Shown here one piece after another: positions 45,840-58,446 of a stretch of 64,000 nucleotides of DNA. The DNA comes from Theropithecus gelada (lineage: Eukaryota; Chordata; Mammalia; Primates; Cercopithecidae), in contig NC_037669.1 in assembly GCF_003255815.1 (NCBI RefSeq), positions 131,921,307-131,985,306 of the forward strand. The letters are read 5' to 3'. A program made the position numbers and the translations under genes. The notes under the pieces are model-generated. The model saw only the letters and a program-made list of their open reading frames with translations. It was not told the origin of the DNA and did no database searches. Each line of letters starts with the position of its first letter. The first letter of the stretch is position 1.

Positions 45840-46921
45840 AGTGTATTCCCAAAAAGTCCTCAGTGTTTGAAATGAATATTGGTCCAAATTACAAAAGGTT
45901 AAAACATTAAAATTCAGATGCTTCCTTGGTGCAAAATAATTATACATGCTTATAATAGGGAAAAAGTTCAAATTTCACATAGGTCTTAATTGACTCCAAA
46001 TAAATCTCTATGGTTAGAGTATTAATATGTCTATGCTTCAGAAACAACACCACAGCTTTGCATGAGAATCCCGTTTACTTCCCAGTAGGTTTCAGATGTC
46101 TTAAAAACACAATCCTAGACTACCGCTTCAAGAGACCCAAGTAATCACATCTGCTGACTTCCAGGTTGCCCTCCTAGAAGCAGGTCAGGTGTCCTCGGCA
46201 TCCCCTTAAAATACCCTCTCCCCCAATGAGCCCCCACCGCCGGAGCAGCCCCACTTTTGAATGCTTTACTAGTCCAGATGTCAGGTGACATTTCTTTTCA
46301 CAAGTGGCTTCCATGGCTAAGGAAAAATTACACACTCACTGAACTGGTCCAAGCCCCTCTCTATGGTGGTTTTTATAAAGTAACAGGACCTTATTGTGGA
46401 TATTCAAGTTTCTTTCAAAATAAAACACTGCTATAAATCCATAGAATGTCCTCCCTTCTGAAAACTTGTGCCAAATGGGGAAAGCAAACAGCAAGAACGC
46501 GATTGTGCTGAATAAATGTGGCTGAACAGCTAGGCTTCCTAACTGTAGACTTACATCAGCATTGAAACAAATTAGATCTAAATCTACAGTGGGCTCCAGG
46601 GTAGAGCTGAGGTCCCAGCTAAGAAGTAGGAGGAACCATGGAACTCAGAGCCTGGAATCCAACCCCAGGGACTCTGTGTTAGCATCAGTGGCTGCAGAGC
46701 CACTGTCAGGACTTTTCAAACCCAGGCAAGTAGGCAGGAAGGTCAGGAACCCCTGTCACCTGAAAACACACGATCCCAGCAGTGAATCCCTTATCCATCT
46801 GGGATCAAGCTCTTCAGCAAGCAGTCTCCTGTATCACCCCAAGGACCCCCAGAAAATGGGTAATGGGCTAGCTCAACTGCTGGAAACCACCGCCTTAATG
46901 GAAACACATTTAAAAAACCAG
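45840..46921. other. Unique DNA, no gene recognised
   Basis: No repeat or domain is seen. The open frame at 46562-47017 runs into the Alu and is not convincing. Confidence 0.4.
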
Positions 46922-47250
46922 CGGCCGGGCGCCCTGGCTCACGCCTGTAATCCCAGCACTTTGGGAGGCCGAGGCGGGTGGATCACGAGGTCAGGAGATC
47001 GAGACCATCCTGGCTAACGTGGTGAAATCTCGTCTCTACTAAAAATACAAAAAATTAGTTGGGCGTGGTGGCGGGCGCCTGTAGTCCTAACTACTTGGGA
47101 GGCTGAGGCAGGAGAATGGCGTGAACCCTGGAGGCAGAGCTTGCAGTGAGCTGAGATTGTGCCACTGCACTCCAGCCTGGGTGACAGAGCGAGACTCCGT
47201 CTCAAAAAAAAAAACTCCAACTAAAAAAAAAAAAAAAAAAAAAAAAAAAA
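46922..47250 (+). mobile_element. AluY-like SINE with long A tail
   Basis: Sense Alu with high CpG retention and the Y-type 'gagaccatcctggctaac', 'aatggcgtgaaccc' and 'gagcttgcagtgag'. The A tail is interrupted once (CTCCAACT) and continues to about 47250. Confidence 0.95.
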
Positions 47251-49213
47251 CAATTGTTGTGTTCTCTAGAGAGAATGGAGTGAAGCGAGCTTCAGCATGA
47301 AAAAGCAGGAAGAAACTTTTCCCCTAAAGCAGTAGAGCAAAAGAACCCCGACATGTGCAAAAAATAACACTTCCAAGAGAGATGCACAGGCAAGGAACAA
47401 ATAGGAATCTGTCTGGCTTTAAATAAAAACAAGCTTTCCCACCCATGCAGGGGAGAAAACTGTAATCATTTATGTGGCAAAAGAGGAAGGGGGTTATGCA
47501 GGTTGACCTAGTGAACGGACTTACCCTGGTTTATTCTCACTCAGCCTCAGACTAAAACCCAAGTATCAAAATCAACTTTTGGCAAAAAGCCAAAGGAATA
47601 ATAACCAAGGATAGGATGCTTTAAAATATGGCCTGTAAGTAAGTAATAATACAAAGACACATGAGAGGTGTCAAAAGGCAAATTTACTTTCCTTCAGTTC
47701 ATCCATAATTTAGGAATTCTTCCAATAACTTAGAGAAGATATAGCCAAGTTATGAATTACTACACACACAATGCCAGGATAGTGGCAGTGTATATACAGA
47801 CCAATAAAACCATTTCACCAGCTAATAAAAGCCAATGTGGCCCATTATTCCCTGGGTCAAGTACTCTTCAAGACAGCATGATCACTTTAGAAAAACCAAG
47901 GGAAAACAATTTCTGAGTAGCATTCTTCTCCCAAAAGTACATGATCCCAGAGTGAAAGTTAATAACTGTGTCCTTTGGCCTAGTGATTTCTGGAAGGTGG
48001 CTGAAACTTGAAGAGACTCATTGAAGATGGAGTGGCTTCTCCAGTGCGATAAGGAAATCACCTGTGAGCTTGCAGACCAACATTACAAGGTGGGGGAGAA
48101 TTGCATTCATTTCTAATCTCTTGAGGCTTCAGCATCCAAAGACCAGAGAGTACGAAAGGAAACTTCAGTGGCCTTCCTGGCAAAGTGGTCCCGGGGAGTT
48201 CGAAACGCTTGGCCAGCATGTTTGAAAAGTATCCAGAGAGATCATAATATTTGACTTCTGATACAATCTTCTGGGGGTGTTTTCACACTTTTACATGATT
48301 TAAGGGATAAAAAATTTAATAGAATTTTAAATAAAACCTCTCCAAATTTCTGAGGATTCTCAGAAGGAACATGACATTTGTTAACCGTGGTAACAATGTA
48401 TAATAACCAAAGTTTTGAATTGATTTGAGCTCAGTTTTAACAATGTACTAAGTCCAGCCACAAAAAGAGAAGTGCTTGAAAACCAAGATAGGAACCCTGT
48501 TGTTTTCTGGATCAACACCAGAACGACTCCCTCCAGCCCCCCCTGGGCTCTGCTTTCTCCCTTCCCCTTTGCCGGTTGAGCATCGCTGGCACCACCCAGT
48601 GGCCCCCATGACTCCTACTTCAGTGCCACGGAAGGCTCAGAAGGCTCAATGCTACCAACCCAGTCTCAAGTACCAGAGTGACATGATGGACCCCTTACTG
48701 AGCTTGACCACCTGCCTTGTCTCCTTTTACTCTCATCGCAGCTCAAGATACAGGGGGTTTTGCATCCATTTGGCAGATAGGAACACAGAGGCTTCAAGTT
48801 GTGTTAAGACTTTGCTTATAGTCGGAAAGCTAGCCAGCACTGGGGCTGGGCATTCAACCCTTCCTCTGACCCAGTTGCACACATTGTCCTTATGAAGAGG
48901 ATGGCAGTACTTTGCTTGTTGTTTTATTTGCATAACTCTCGGAACCCAAGCTTATAAATAACCAAGCAACACATTCTATATTACACATTTGCTATTCCCA
49001 AAGACATAGCTTAATTCCAAATAAATGACCAATACAATTTTCTAAATGTATTACAGACTTAAATCTAAGACATCAAACTATGAAACTACTACAAGAAAAC
49101 ACTGGAGAACCCGTCTAGGATATTGGTCTGGGCAAAGAATTCTTGAGTAATGCCCCACAAGCACATGCGACCAAAGCAAAAAATGGACAGATGGAGTCAC
49201 ATAAGGTAAAAAG
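47251..49213. other. Unique DNA with one MIR, no gene seen
   Basis: An antisense MIR lies at about 48740-48880 ('ttggcagataggaacacagaggcttcaagttg', 'ggaaagctagccagcactgggg'). The open frame at 48476-48895 overlaps it and shows no domain. Confidence 0.5.
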
Positions 49214-49320
49214 AGACGAAGGTGGGAGGATCGCCTGAACCTAAGAGATCAAGGTTGCAGTGAGCTATGGTTGCGTCACCGTACTCCAGCCTGGGTGACA
49301 GAGGGAGACCTTATCTCTTG
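49214..49320 (+). mobile_element. Alu right-arm fragment
   Basis: 'ggtgggaggatcgcctgaacc', 'gcagtgagctatggttgcg' and 'ccagcctgggtgacagaggg' form only the 3' part of an Alu (free right monomer or truncated copy). Confidence 0.85.
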
Positions 49321-51182
49321 TGTGCAAGTGCCACAAAGAAGTTGATGTAACTGCTGATCCAGGCTCCCTTGGTAAAGGTGAACTTGAAATTTAGGTTTCC
49401 TGAAGTCAAGACCCAAGAAAATATTTTTCTACATAGGAAAAAAAAAATCAATCAAAGAAGAAAGGTATAAAAGTAAATTATCAGCCAAGAAAGATGGCCA
49501 GCCTTTGCCATGCCACTGTCCCTGCAGTTCGTGGTCAGGGAAGTCTGCAGAAGCTAATGTGATCACCTCTTCCAGATTCCCAGCAAGCATGCATGAGGCC
49601 TTTCTAGTGAATTTACTTTGAACAATGTAAACCTCATTAAATAATAGCACTTCTTCTGAAATTGTGGTAATTACACTTCATTGGTATTATTTTTATACCA
49701 AGTTGAAGATGATTTTCCAACTGAAAGTATTATGTGAATGAGATTACAGGAATCATGCTTTACCTTCTTAGGAACAAACTAAAAACTTACTATTTAAAAA
49801 AAGTTAAACTTTCATATATATTGCTAATTACAAGGATAACTTATTTGAAAAGCACTAGAAATAATACAAGCTAGAAATATTAGGAGTACTTTGAGTTATA
49901 GAATTGACACCAAACTATAATTAATCAAGAATAATTATTATAGATCGAATACTTCTTTAAAACCAGACATTCTTTTTGAATCTGAACGTGTGATTTTCAG
50001 TGACCATTGAATCTGTCTGCTTTGCTTCTTTCAGTTCACCATCCACTGCTGCAAACATTACGATTATACTGGTGATCAGTACAAGTATGAAAGGAGTTTC
50101 AAAAACCCCTAGGCTGATTTACACAAAAGTTTGGAAAATGTGCTGAAACAGTGAAGCTTTCTTCCATATTCTGGAAAACTGGTTCCATTTTGGAGTATCC
50201 AAACCATCGCCACTCAGGCCACACTGCCTTGCGCAAAAGAGGTGCTTCATAAATATTTACTGTGACATGATCCAGAATGTTGAACCCATGAGCCCTAGGT
50301 GATTTTTAACTTAAAAAACTAGTATAAAATGGGTTAACCTGGGAGGGCTGTCTTATTTGAGGAGCTCTAAACTACGGAGAAACCTCAAATCACTCTGTAT
50401 TTGACCCAAACACCTCAAATGGCTTCCCAGTGTATTCTAGGGCACTTGCTTCTCGAATCTTCAAGAAGCAAAGGAGTCACGTGGGATTCCTGCCTAGTGT
50501 AGGTTCTGATTCTGCAGGTCTGGGGTAGGGCTATGATTTTGCTTTTTGACAAGCTCCCAGTTGATGCTGATCCTATGGTCTCCTAGTTTGTAGATCCTGC
50601 ATTTTGAGTAGCAAAGATGCAGAAAAGAGGTGGCCTAGGCTGAATGTGGGGCACCCAGTTCCATGGCCAAACCTGCTTGCCGGGATTCACCCCACCTCTG
50701 GATAACTCTTCCTCATCTGTTATTTTCTTTTCACGTGTAGAAAAAAACCCTGCTCCATGGATTTGAGGATGTGGCACATGGGATTTTCTGCAGCAAGCTC
50801 CAAGTTAGACCCCCACAGTGGTGGCACCCACCTGCAGTCTTAGCTACTGGGAGGGGAACTTAAACAAGACTCACTTCAATGAACAGGTATGCTTGACCAC
50901 AAAGTCTTCAACATTTATTATTCATTTCCACTGGCATTACCTTCTTAAAGGGCTCGTTATTGGTTGTTGCATACACATGAAGAGTCAAAAATGGCTAAAG
51001 GTAGATAACATCGTACAGAATCAGGAGCCCATGGAGGCGCAGTGTTTCTTCACCTAGACTATCCAGTACTGGAGGAGAAAGAGAGCTCATGTACCAGTTG
51101 ATATGGGTTGCAGAGTGAACCACAGTATCTTTAACTTTTCGAAATGGGAGACATTGAACACTACATTGGCAACATGGTCCGT
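49321..51182. other. Unique DNA with one MER5, no gene seen
   Basis: A MER5-like element in sense lies at about 50470-50615 ('gattctgcaggtctggggtagggctatgatt', 'gctcccagttgatgctgatcc'). The remainder is unassigned, with AT-rich DNA at 49.7-50.0 kb. Confidence 0.5.
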
Positions 51183-51197
51183 TAAAATATGATAATT

Positions 51198-51493
51198 GGC
51201 TGGGCATGGTGGCTCACGCCTGTAATCCCAGCACTTTGGGAGGCCGAGGCAGACGGATCACTTGAGGTCAGGAGTTCAAGACCAGACTGGGCAACACGGT
51301 GAAACCCTGTCTCTACTGAAAATACAAATGATTAGCAGGGCGTGGTGTTGGGCACCTATAGGCCCATCTACTCAGGAGGCTGAGGCATGAGAATTGCTTG
51401 AACCCGGGAGGCGGAGGTTGCAGTGAGCCAAGATCATGACCCTGTACTCCATTCTGGGTGACAGAGTGAGACTCCTTCTTAAAAAAGAAAAAA
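51198..51493 (+). mobile_element. Alu SINE
   Basis: Full-length sense Alu. ATGATAATT precedes it and AAGATAATT follows the A-rich tail, a short imperfect target duplication. Confidence 0.94.
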
Positions 51494-51594
51494 AATGAAG
51501 ATAATTAAGTGTTAGAGGTTTTGTATTGGGTGTAGACGGTGTGGGTGCATGTACTCACGTGCATGCACATGCCCACAAATTAAACCTTAGCAGG

Positions 51595-51760
51595 TAAGGC
51601 GCGGTGGCATACACCTATAATCCCAGCACTTTGGAAAGCTGAGGCTGGTGGATTGCCTCTGGAGCTCAAGACCAGCCTGGGCAACATGGTTAAACCCCGT
51701 CTGCCAAAAGAATACAAAAAGTAGCCAGGTATGGTTGCCTGTGCCTGTAGTCCTGGCTGC
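51595..51760 (+). mobile_element. Alu SINE, 3' truncated
   Basis: The sense left arm and start of the right arm only; it ends at 'tgcctgtagtcctggctgcc' with no tail. Confidence 0.9.
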
Positions 51761-51924
51761 CATCAGCCCTCCAGGCTCCTTATGCAGTTCAGACTTGTGT
51801 TTGGAGGTAAGAAAGGCACTGACAACTGGTTTCAGGTGACTTTAAAAGAGAACTATTCTAAGAGTCTCCATCTCGCAGGAGCTTCTTTCAGTGTGGCCAG
51901 GGCCCTCTAGGCTCTCACTGTCCT

Positions 51925-52260
51925 TCTTCCATCTCCTCCCAGCCTCCCTGCACTTGCTGTCCTCCAGCCACTCCTACCCATTTCTCCTTGAAGGCATGCT
52001 CCTGCCTCAGGGCCTTTGTACTTACTGTCTTCCCCCACAAATAGCCCTGTGGCTCACTTCCTCATATCTTCTGGTCTCTGCTCAGACGCTGCCCTGTCAG
52101 AGAGACTCTCCTGACACAGCCACTCTCCCCTTTCCTTTCTTTCAGGGAATGGGCCCCTCCTGGCATCCTGCACATTTTAGCATTTGTTTCCTGTCTCTCC
52201 CCACTAGAATGCAAGCTGCAGAGGAACTGTACCCCTGGGGCCTGGTAAGTGCTCAATGAC
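51925..52260 (+). mobile_element. L2 LINE 3' end
   Basis: 'ctgcctcagggcctttgtacttactgtc', 'ctggtctctgctcagacgctgcc' and 'ccactagaatgcaagctgcagagg', then 'ggtaagtgctcaatgacc', follow the L2 3' end in sense. Confidence 0.85.
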
Positions 52261-52344
52261 CACTTTTTCAAGGACCACATTTCCATAATATTAAAATGTA
52301 TTGTGAAAGGGAACAGCAGTGAATTTTCCTGTTGTCTGCACTGG

Positions 52345-52535
52345 CCACGTGTTGCATGAGCATGTGCCTCTACGTGTGTAATTGAGTCTCTCTGTGCCTC
52401 ACTTTCCTTATCTGTTAAATGGGAGTTACAATATTATTACCTCCACAAAGTTATAGAAATTAAATCACAGGTGCGGATTGTGCCTGGCAGGCAGCAAGCA
52501 CTCGGTGAGTGTTAGCTATCTGATATTAACTATTA
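52345..52535 (+). mobile_element. MIR SINE
   Basis: 'tctgtgcctcactttccttatctgttaaatggg' and 'gtgcctggcaggcagcaagcactcggtgagtg' in sense. Confidence 0.9.
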
Positions 52536-52845
52536 TTTTGCTATGGAGATGGGTGGGGACCATGTAAAAATGCAAGACTTCAAAAGTAGACAACAACCCT
52601 CTCACTTGGGGTTCACACCTGATGTGTCACGAGATGGGCTTTGGACCTTCCAGATCTCAGCCACCTTTGGGAGGGTCACCTGAAGGGAAGCTAGGCACTC
52701 CTGCTCAGCATGATTGGCAAGGTCCTTATGCCAGCACTAGTGCCCAGAAGGTGCAGGCAGTTCCAGCCGTTGCCACATATGGTGTCTAGACTACTGATCT
52801 ATCAGGGCAGTGTCTGGGGTACCAGGGGATGGCAAGAGAACCAGC

Positions 52846-52999
52846 TTTTTTTTTTTTTTTTTTTTTTTTTTGTATTTTTAGTAGAGATGAAGTTTCACCT
52901 TGTTGGACAGGCTGGTCTCGAACTCTTGACCTCTGGTGATCTGCCTGCCCCAGCCTCCCAAAATGCTGGGATTACAGGTGTCAGCCACCGTGCCCGGCC
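52846..52999 (-). mobile_element. Half Alu with poly-T start
   Basis: About 26 Ts, then 'gtatttttagtagagatg' and the antisense left arm. The right arm is absent. Confidence 0.9.
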
Positions 53000-53615
53000 T
53001 TTAATACTAACTTCATTTTGTGCTACCGAAGTCCTACCCAGCCTTGACTTGGCCCTTCTCCACCAGTCTTACCCCTGTGCCTGCACATCTAGAAGGCTCA
53101 CATGCACAAGTTCAATGATACAACAGTGCAGAAAGCTGCAGTGGGAATGCCATTTCTCCATTGCCCTACTTGCTCCTTTCTGTTAACCCATCTCCAACCA
53201 CCCCAGGCTCCACTGCCCACTCCCAGTCTCCTTTCCACCTTGAGAACCCAGGGAGGGCATCTACCCTACTCCCCAGTCTGTGAGTAGGACCTCCACCTCA
53301 AGAAGGACCCGAGATTTCTCTAGCCAACCTCACAGATGCACCCCAGGTATACTGCTGCCCAGCACAAGCTCATGGCCTCACTCCCACACCTCCCAGTTTT
53401 ACTGACATGACCTCACTCTCAACTCAGGCTCAGGATTAAGTGAGGAAATATAAGGAAGACATTAGCACTATTCTCAAATCTTTCCCTCCCTCCACATAAC
53501 TATAGACAACCAGAACCAAGGATCAGCAGGAGACACATGGAAGAACAAAAGGATTTTAGTATAATGATGACAATAGTAATAATCGCAACTAATAGTAACT
53601 TTTAAAAAAGAGAGG
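53000..53615. other. Unique DNA, no gene seen
   Basis: C-rich sequence with no recognised repeat or domain. Confidence 0.4.
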
Positions 53616-53912
53616 GCCGGGTGGGGTGGCTCACACCTGTAATCCCAGCACTTTGGGAGGCCGAGGAAGGTGGATCATGAGGTCAAGAGATCGAGACCAT
53701 CCTGGCCAACAGGGTGAAACCCTGTCTCTACCAAAAATACAAAAATTATCTGTGTGTGGTAGCACACACCTGTAGTCCCAGCTACTCAGGAGGCTGAGGC
53801 AGAAGAATCGCTTGAACCCGGGAGGTAGAGGTTGCAGTTAGCTGAGATCGTGCCACTGCACTCCAGCCTGGCAATAGAGTGAGACTCTGACTCAAAAAAA
53901 AAAAAAAAAAAA
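53616..53912 (+). mobile_element. Alu SINE
   Basis: Sense full-length copy with an A tail of about 18. Confidence 0.95.
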
Positions 53913-53933
53913 GATAGGAGATGGGATCTCAGC

Positions 53934-54233
53934 TGGGCACAGCCCTCATGCCTGTAATTCCAGCACTTTGGGAGGCTGAGGTGTGTGGATCACTTGAGGA
54001 CAGGAGTTCAAGACCAGCCTGGCCAACAAGATGAAACTCTGTTTCTACTAAAAATACAAAAATTAGCTGGGAGTGGTAGCACACGCCTATAATTCCAGCT
54101 GCTTGGGAGGCTGAGGCAGAGATTTGATTGAATCTGGGAGGCGGGGGCTGTAGTGAGCCAAAATTGCACTACTGCACTCCAGCCTGGGAGACAGAGTGAA
54201 ACTCCATCTCAAAAAAAAAAAAAAAAAAAAAAA
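53934..54233 (+). mobile_element. Alu SINE
   Basis: Sense, more diverged, with an A tail of about 23 at 54211-54233. Confidence 0.94.
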
Positions 54234-54235
54234 GG

Positions 54236-54330
54236 AAATAGAGTCTCATTATGTTGCCCAGGCTGGACTCGAACACCTGGGCTCAAGCGATCCTCCCTCC
54301 TCAGCATCCCAAGTAACTGGGTATTGGCAG
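54236..54330 (-). mobile_element. Alu left-arm fragment, antisense
   Basis: 'gagtctcattatgttgcccaggctggac' and 'gggctcaagcgatcctccc' follow an antisense Alu left arm directly after the preceding sense Alu. Confidence 0.85.
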
Positions 54331-54344
54331 AAACCACTCCGTGA

Positions 54345-54445
54345 GCATATAGCAGATTTTTTGATTGCCCACTATGTGCTAGGCACTGATTATATATTTA
54401 TCCTTTTACATATATTTACTAGTTTACATATAAGTAATTTCACAT
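54345..54445 (-). mobile_element. MIR fragment
   Basis: 'ttgattgcccactatgtgctaggcactga' matches the antisense MIR 3' part. Confidence 0.6.
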
Positions 54446-57400
54446 GTATTTGTATGTGTGTATATAGATGTATAGATAAACACACCTCACATTATCTCAA
54501 TAATGTCAGTGTGGCTCGCCTAACCAGTTGAAGATTTTAAGAACAAAAACAGGTTTCCGGAACAAGGAATTCTGCTTTAAGACGTTAGCATCAAGATTTG
54601 AGACATGCCAGCCCCACCCAATCACACAGACAATTTTTTGATACAGATCTCTTATTAATATTACATATCTCTCACTGGCTCTGTTTCTTTGGAGAACCCT
54701 GATAGACACAGGAGAACTGGAGATGGACCATTCACAGGAGCAGCAGGAGGAGGAAGAGAGACACAATAGTCCCTAAGCTAAACATGGTTCTGGGAGGCTG
54801 TGATGTGGAAAAAAATTAGGAGAACCAGGTCTAGGACCCAGAAAGGGCAAGACCAGCCCAAGTTCGCAGCAGGAGCAGAAGAGGACCCAGTTTCCCAGGA
54901 ATCCTAGAGAAGGGACAAGGCGGGCAGTTCTGGCATCTTCCTAGCAGAGCCACTGCTCTCAGATGAAGGCAGCATGGTGATGTCATGCTGGTTTTTTGGG
55001 TACTGAACTCTTCCTGGAATTCTCCTGAGCAATTCTGAATGCATCAGTCCTGAGGGCCGGAAAGCAACACCGAAGGTACCTTATGGAGGAGACAGAAGGA
55101 CAGAAAGCAACGCGCTGTGAGTCCCCGCTCCAAGCCAGTCCTGTCCCTGGGCTCCAGTCTTACTCTGGCCTATGCTTTCCCCACCTTTTCCACCTGGACA
55201 GCTTCTGTTCGACCTTTAAAATTTGACTCAAGAGGTGCCTCTCCAGCTTTTCGAGCTTTGCTTACCAATCGTGGGTACCCAGGGCAGATGGTGATGATGG
55301 CCAGGGTCCTGTGCACTGTGCACAAAGTGCTGCTTAGGAAGTACTTCTGAGCATGAGACAGCTCCATCAAAGGACACTCCAATGTGGACAACCAGCAGGG
55401 GGCCACTGGACCCTTCCATCTAAGGAAATGCTAATAAATAACCAAAGTGAGCAGCTCACAGGAGCTAGAATACTGCCTGAAGTCACCCTCAAAACTCCTG
55501 GGCTAGAAATAAAAGGAATCTGCTGATGAAGTCAGCACAGGAGGGTGAAACGAGCCCAGGCACAGCCCAAGCTCATGTGCCTGAGGACAAGGGGGCAGAA
55601 GAGCACGCGGGGTAGAGGGCACCCGGAGCCAGAACATAAGGAGAAGCTATAACTTCTCATTAGGAAACGGGATGGCTCCTGAGGCTCGTGGCAGGCAGTG
55701 GCTGTGCTGACAACAGCACCTCAGTGCCCAGTGGGAGCCACACCTCGAGGCATCCTCAGGTTCACACACAGAGGGCCCTCGGGGCTGAGACGCTTCCTCT
55801 GACACCCACGACTCTATTGCCCAGAACAGCATCTGCTGGGGAAGTGAGGACCGTACACTCAACCAACACAGACACTCTCGCATTTGTTAAAAATAATCCT
55901 CTAGAATGAACATACCAAAGTAACAGTGGTGCTCACCTGCTCGGGTAGGAGAGAACGGGGAATGGAGCTGAGGGGGGACATCACTGTGCACCTTTTCAAA
56001 CTTCAAAATGTTCAACCGACATGAGCGTGTCACTTACTGTTTTAAAATAAGTTTAACATAGCAGCTTCTGAGCTGGAAGTCAGAGAAGGAGTTTGTGGGT
56101 AGGGGTGCTGGTGCCTGGCAAGAAGCAAGAGGGCACAGCGAGGTGAGCCGCAGGGGGTGAGGCGGTCGGCTGCCCACTGACCTCAGGAGCACGACTGACC
56201 AGTCCTGAAGCTCAGGTGGAAGCAGAACAGCCATGACCCACAACTGAGGCTGCAGAAACACTCCAGATAAGCAAAAAGGGAGGTGAGATATGGAGAACAG
56301 AAGATTTTCTACGATGCAAGGAATTCATGCCAGAGGATTTTATTTCCTAATCCCACCATTTCAACTCTGGTTCACAACTGAATTCAGTTTAGGTTTAAGC
56401 ACAGATTTGTTAGTAAGAATTTCGAAGGAGATAATCAGTTTGTGATCATAAGAAAGCTTACTTGGATAGATCTAGGTAACAGGGGAATTCAAAATCAACA
56501 CCAAATTAGACTGTCATTTCCAAGGAAATGCAGTGGCGATCTTTTTCATTATTATTTCACCTTCATGACTTGAATAGAAAATGTTGTTTGAAATTTCTGA
56601 AAATGTTAAATGTTCAATTAGTTACACTGAAATAGAATTTCTCTCAGGCAATCTGTGAAAGCTACAGATCAAGATGAAAAGCTCAAAAATATTGTACTTC
56701 ATCCCAAGAGGGCTCTTTAAATGTAATCTCTATCCTTGGAAAACAAGCAGTGAAAGATCAAGGATCAGCCTCAGCAGAAAAACAGGACACACCATGCTAC
56801 CCCCTCTCCTGCCATGAAGGAGCACACAGGGAGGGCTGCCCACAACCTGGAGATTAAAGTCCAGAGGGACAAAGTGGCCAGAGAGAGCTGTGCTGTGCAG
56901 TGGATGGCACTCTGCTGGGCCTGCAGCACCTGACCTCTGCAAGGCACCAGAAGCTCCTGGAAGGGCATGACCTTGCTCAGGTCATGGAGTCAAGTCCTCT
57001 AAGGCTCTCTTCTCTGCCCGAGGGAAGAGATGCGACCAGGACACGAGAAAGGGCCCAAGAAAGCATGTGCACCTGATCTCATGTGGACAGTCATGGCTGG
57101 AGGTACATACCAAGCTTTGCTTTCCACACTAGTGCCAGGCACAAAAGAACGGATAAGCAGGGGCATAGACATGGCAGAAGACCAGGTAGGGCACCTGGTC
57201 ATAACTTTTGAACCTGCCCAAAGTTATAGTAAGCATCGAGAAACCACTTAGGAGTGGCTACTGTTCATAGTAAAAAGACACTATGTACACAAATAGTTAG
57301 AAAAATCAGAAATAATAATGTGTAAACAGAGCTTAAAACTGTAATACTTCAAGGCCTTTGGACTCCTAGTTTGCCTAACCCATGTGAGGTGGATGAAATG

Positions 57401-58146
57401 GCTCAGACCACTCACAATGATTTCACCTGGCATTCTGCAAGCCAATTCTTCTTAGGAAAGGTAGGGTTGTCCACAGGCTGATCTTTTAGCAATATTATAG
57501 CAGAGTGCAATACAGTTTTGTCGTGCAAATCATCGCAGCTTGATACCAACGCAGTCTTACAATGGGCGAGGCACTGCATATCAGTGCTTCCAACATGTGT
57601 GTCCTTTCGATCTGGCAATTCTCTCTAAGGATTGACCTGAGGAAGCAAGCAAGAGCACAAACACATGCATCAACAGATACTCACGGCAGTGTCACAGTCA
57701 GGTCTAAAATGAAAATTCTGCAAATTACAGGATCATTGACGAGCTGTGACTTTAACCTCTCCACCTCACCTCCTCCTCAAGGAAAAGAAAAATATCAACT
57801 CCTCAAGATCTGTTACATAAGATTCATTGACACCGAAGATACTCACTTTGAATGAGCTGTGCACCGAGGCCCACTGTGGATCCTTCTTTCATTTTAAATA
57901 GCATTGCTGTTGCTGGTCACACAAGACCCTCCTGAAAGAGTCCACGGTATTGGTGAGCTATTTATTATCATTCAGGTGAAGGAAAATAAGTGATCTTTTC
58001 TTCTTTACATTTCTCCTCATTTTCTGAACTTTTGCAAATAGTATATAAAACTCTATTAGAAAGAAGAATAAACAAAGCTACGGGTGTGCATCTGCAGGTG
58101 TCTTCTAAATGTTATGAGGTCCCAGCATCACCCATGAAGGTTCCCA
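54446..58146. other. Unique DNA, no gene recognised
   Basis: No repeat family is clear by eye in this 3.7-kb stretch. Open frames up to about 97 codons overlap on both strands (for example 55117-55419, 55647-55909, 56730-57251, 57562-57855) with no domain. Exons of a non-coding transcript cannot be excluded. Confidence 0.45.
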
Positions 58147-58446
58147 GATTACACCTGTAATCCTACTACTTTGGGAGGCAGGTGGATAGCTTGAGTTCGA
58201 GATCAGCCTGGGCAACATGGCAAAACTCTGTCTCTACCAAAAATACAAAAATTAGCCTGGCAGGGTGGCACATGCCTATGATCCCAGCTAGTCAGGAGAC
58301 TGAGATGGGAGGATTGTTTGAGCCCAGATGAGCGAGGCTGCAGGGAGCCAAGACTGTCCCTGTACTCCAGCCTGGGTGACAGAGCAAGATCTTATCTCAA
58401 AAAAAAAAAAAAAAAAAAAAAAAAAGAAAGAAAGAAAGAAAGAAAA
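58147..58446 (+). mobile_element. Alu SINE, 5' truncated, with A and (GAAA)n tail
   Basis: Sense Alu lacking its first bases. The A run lies at 58400-58425 and GAAA units follow to about 58446. Confidence 0.94.

Noticed and set aside
48476..48895. 139-codon open frame
   Set aside because: Its second half overlaps an antisense MIR, and the first half is Pro-rich low-complexity without a recognisable family.
55117..55419. Overlapping sense and antisense open frames
   Set aside because: No domain or conservation could be judged; three overlapping frames on both strands are typical chance frames.
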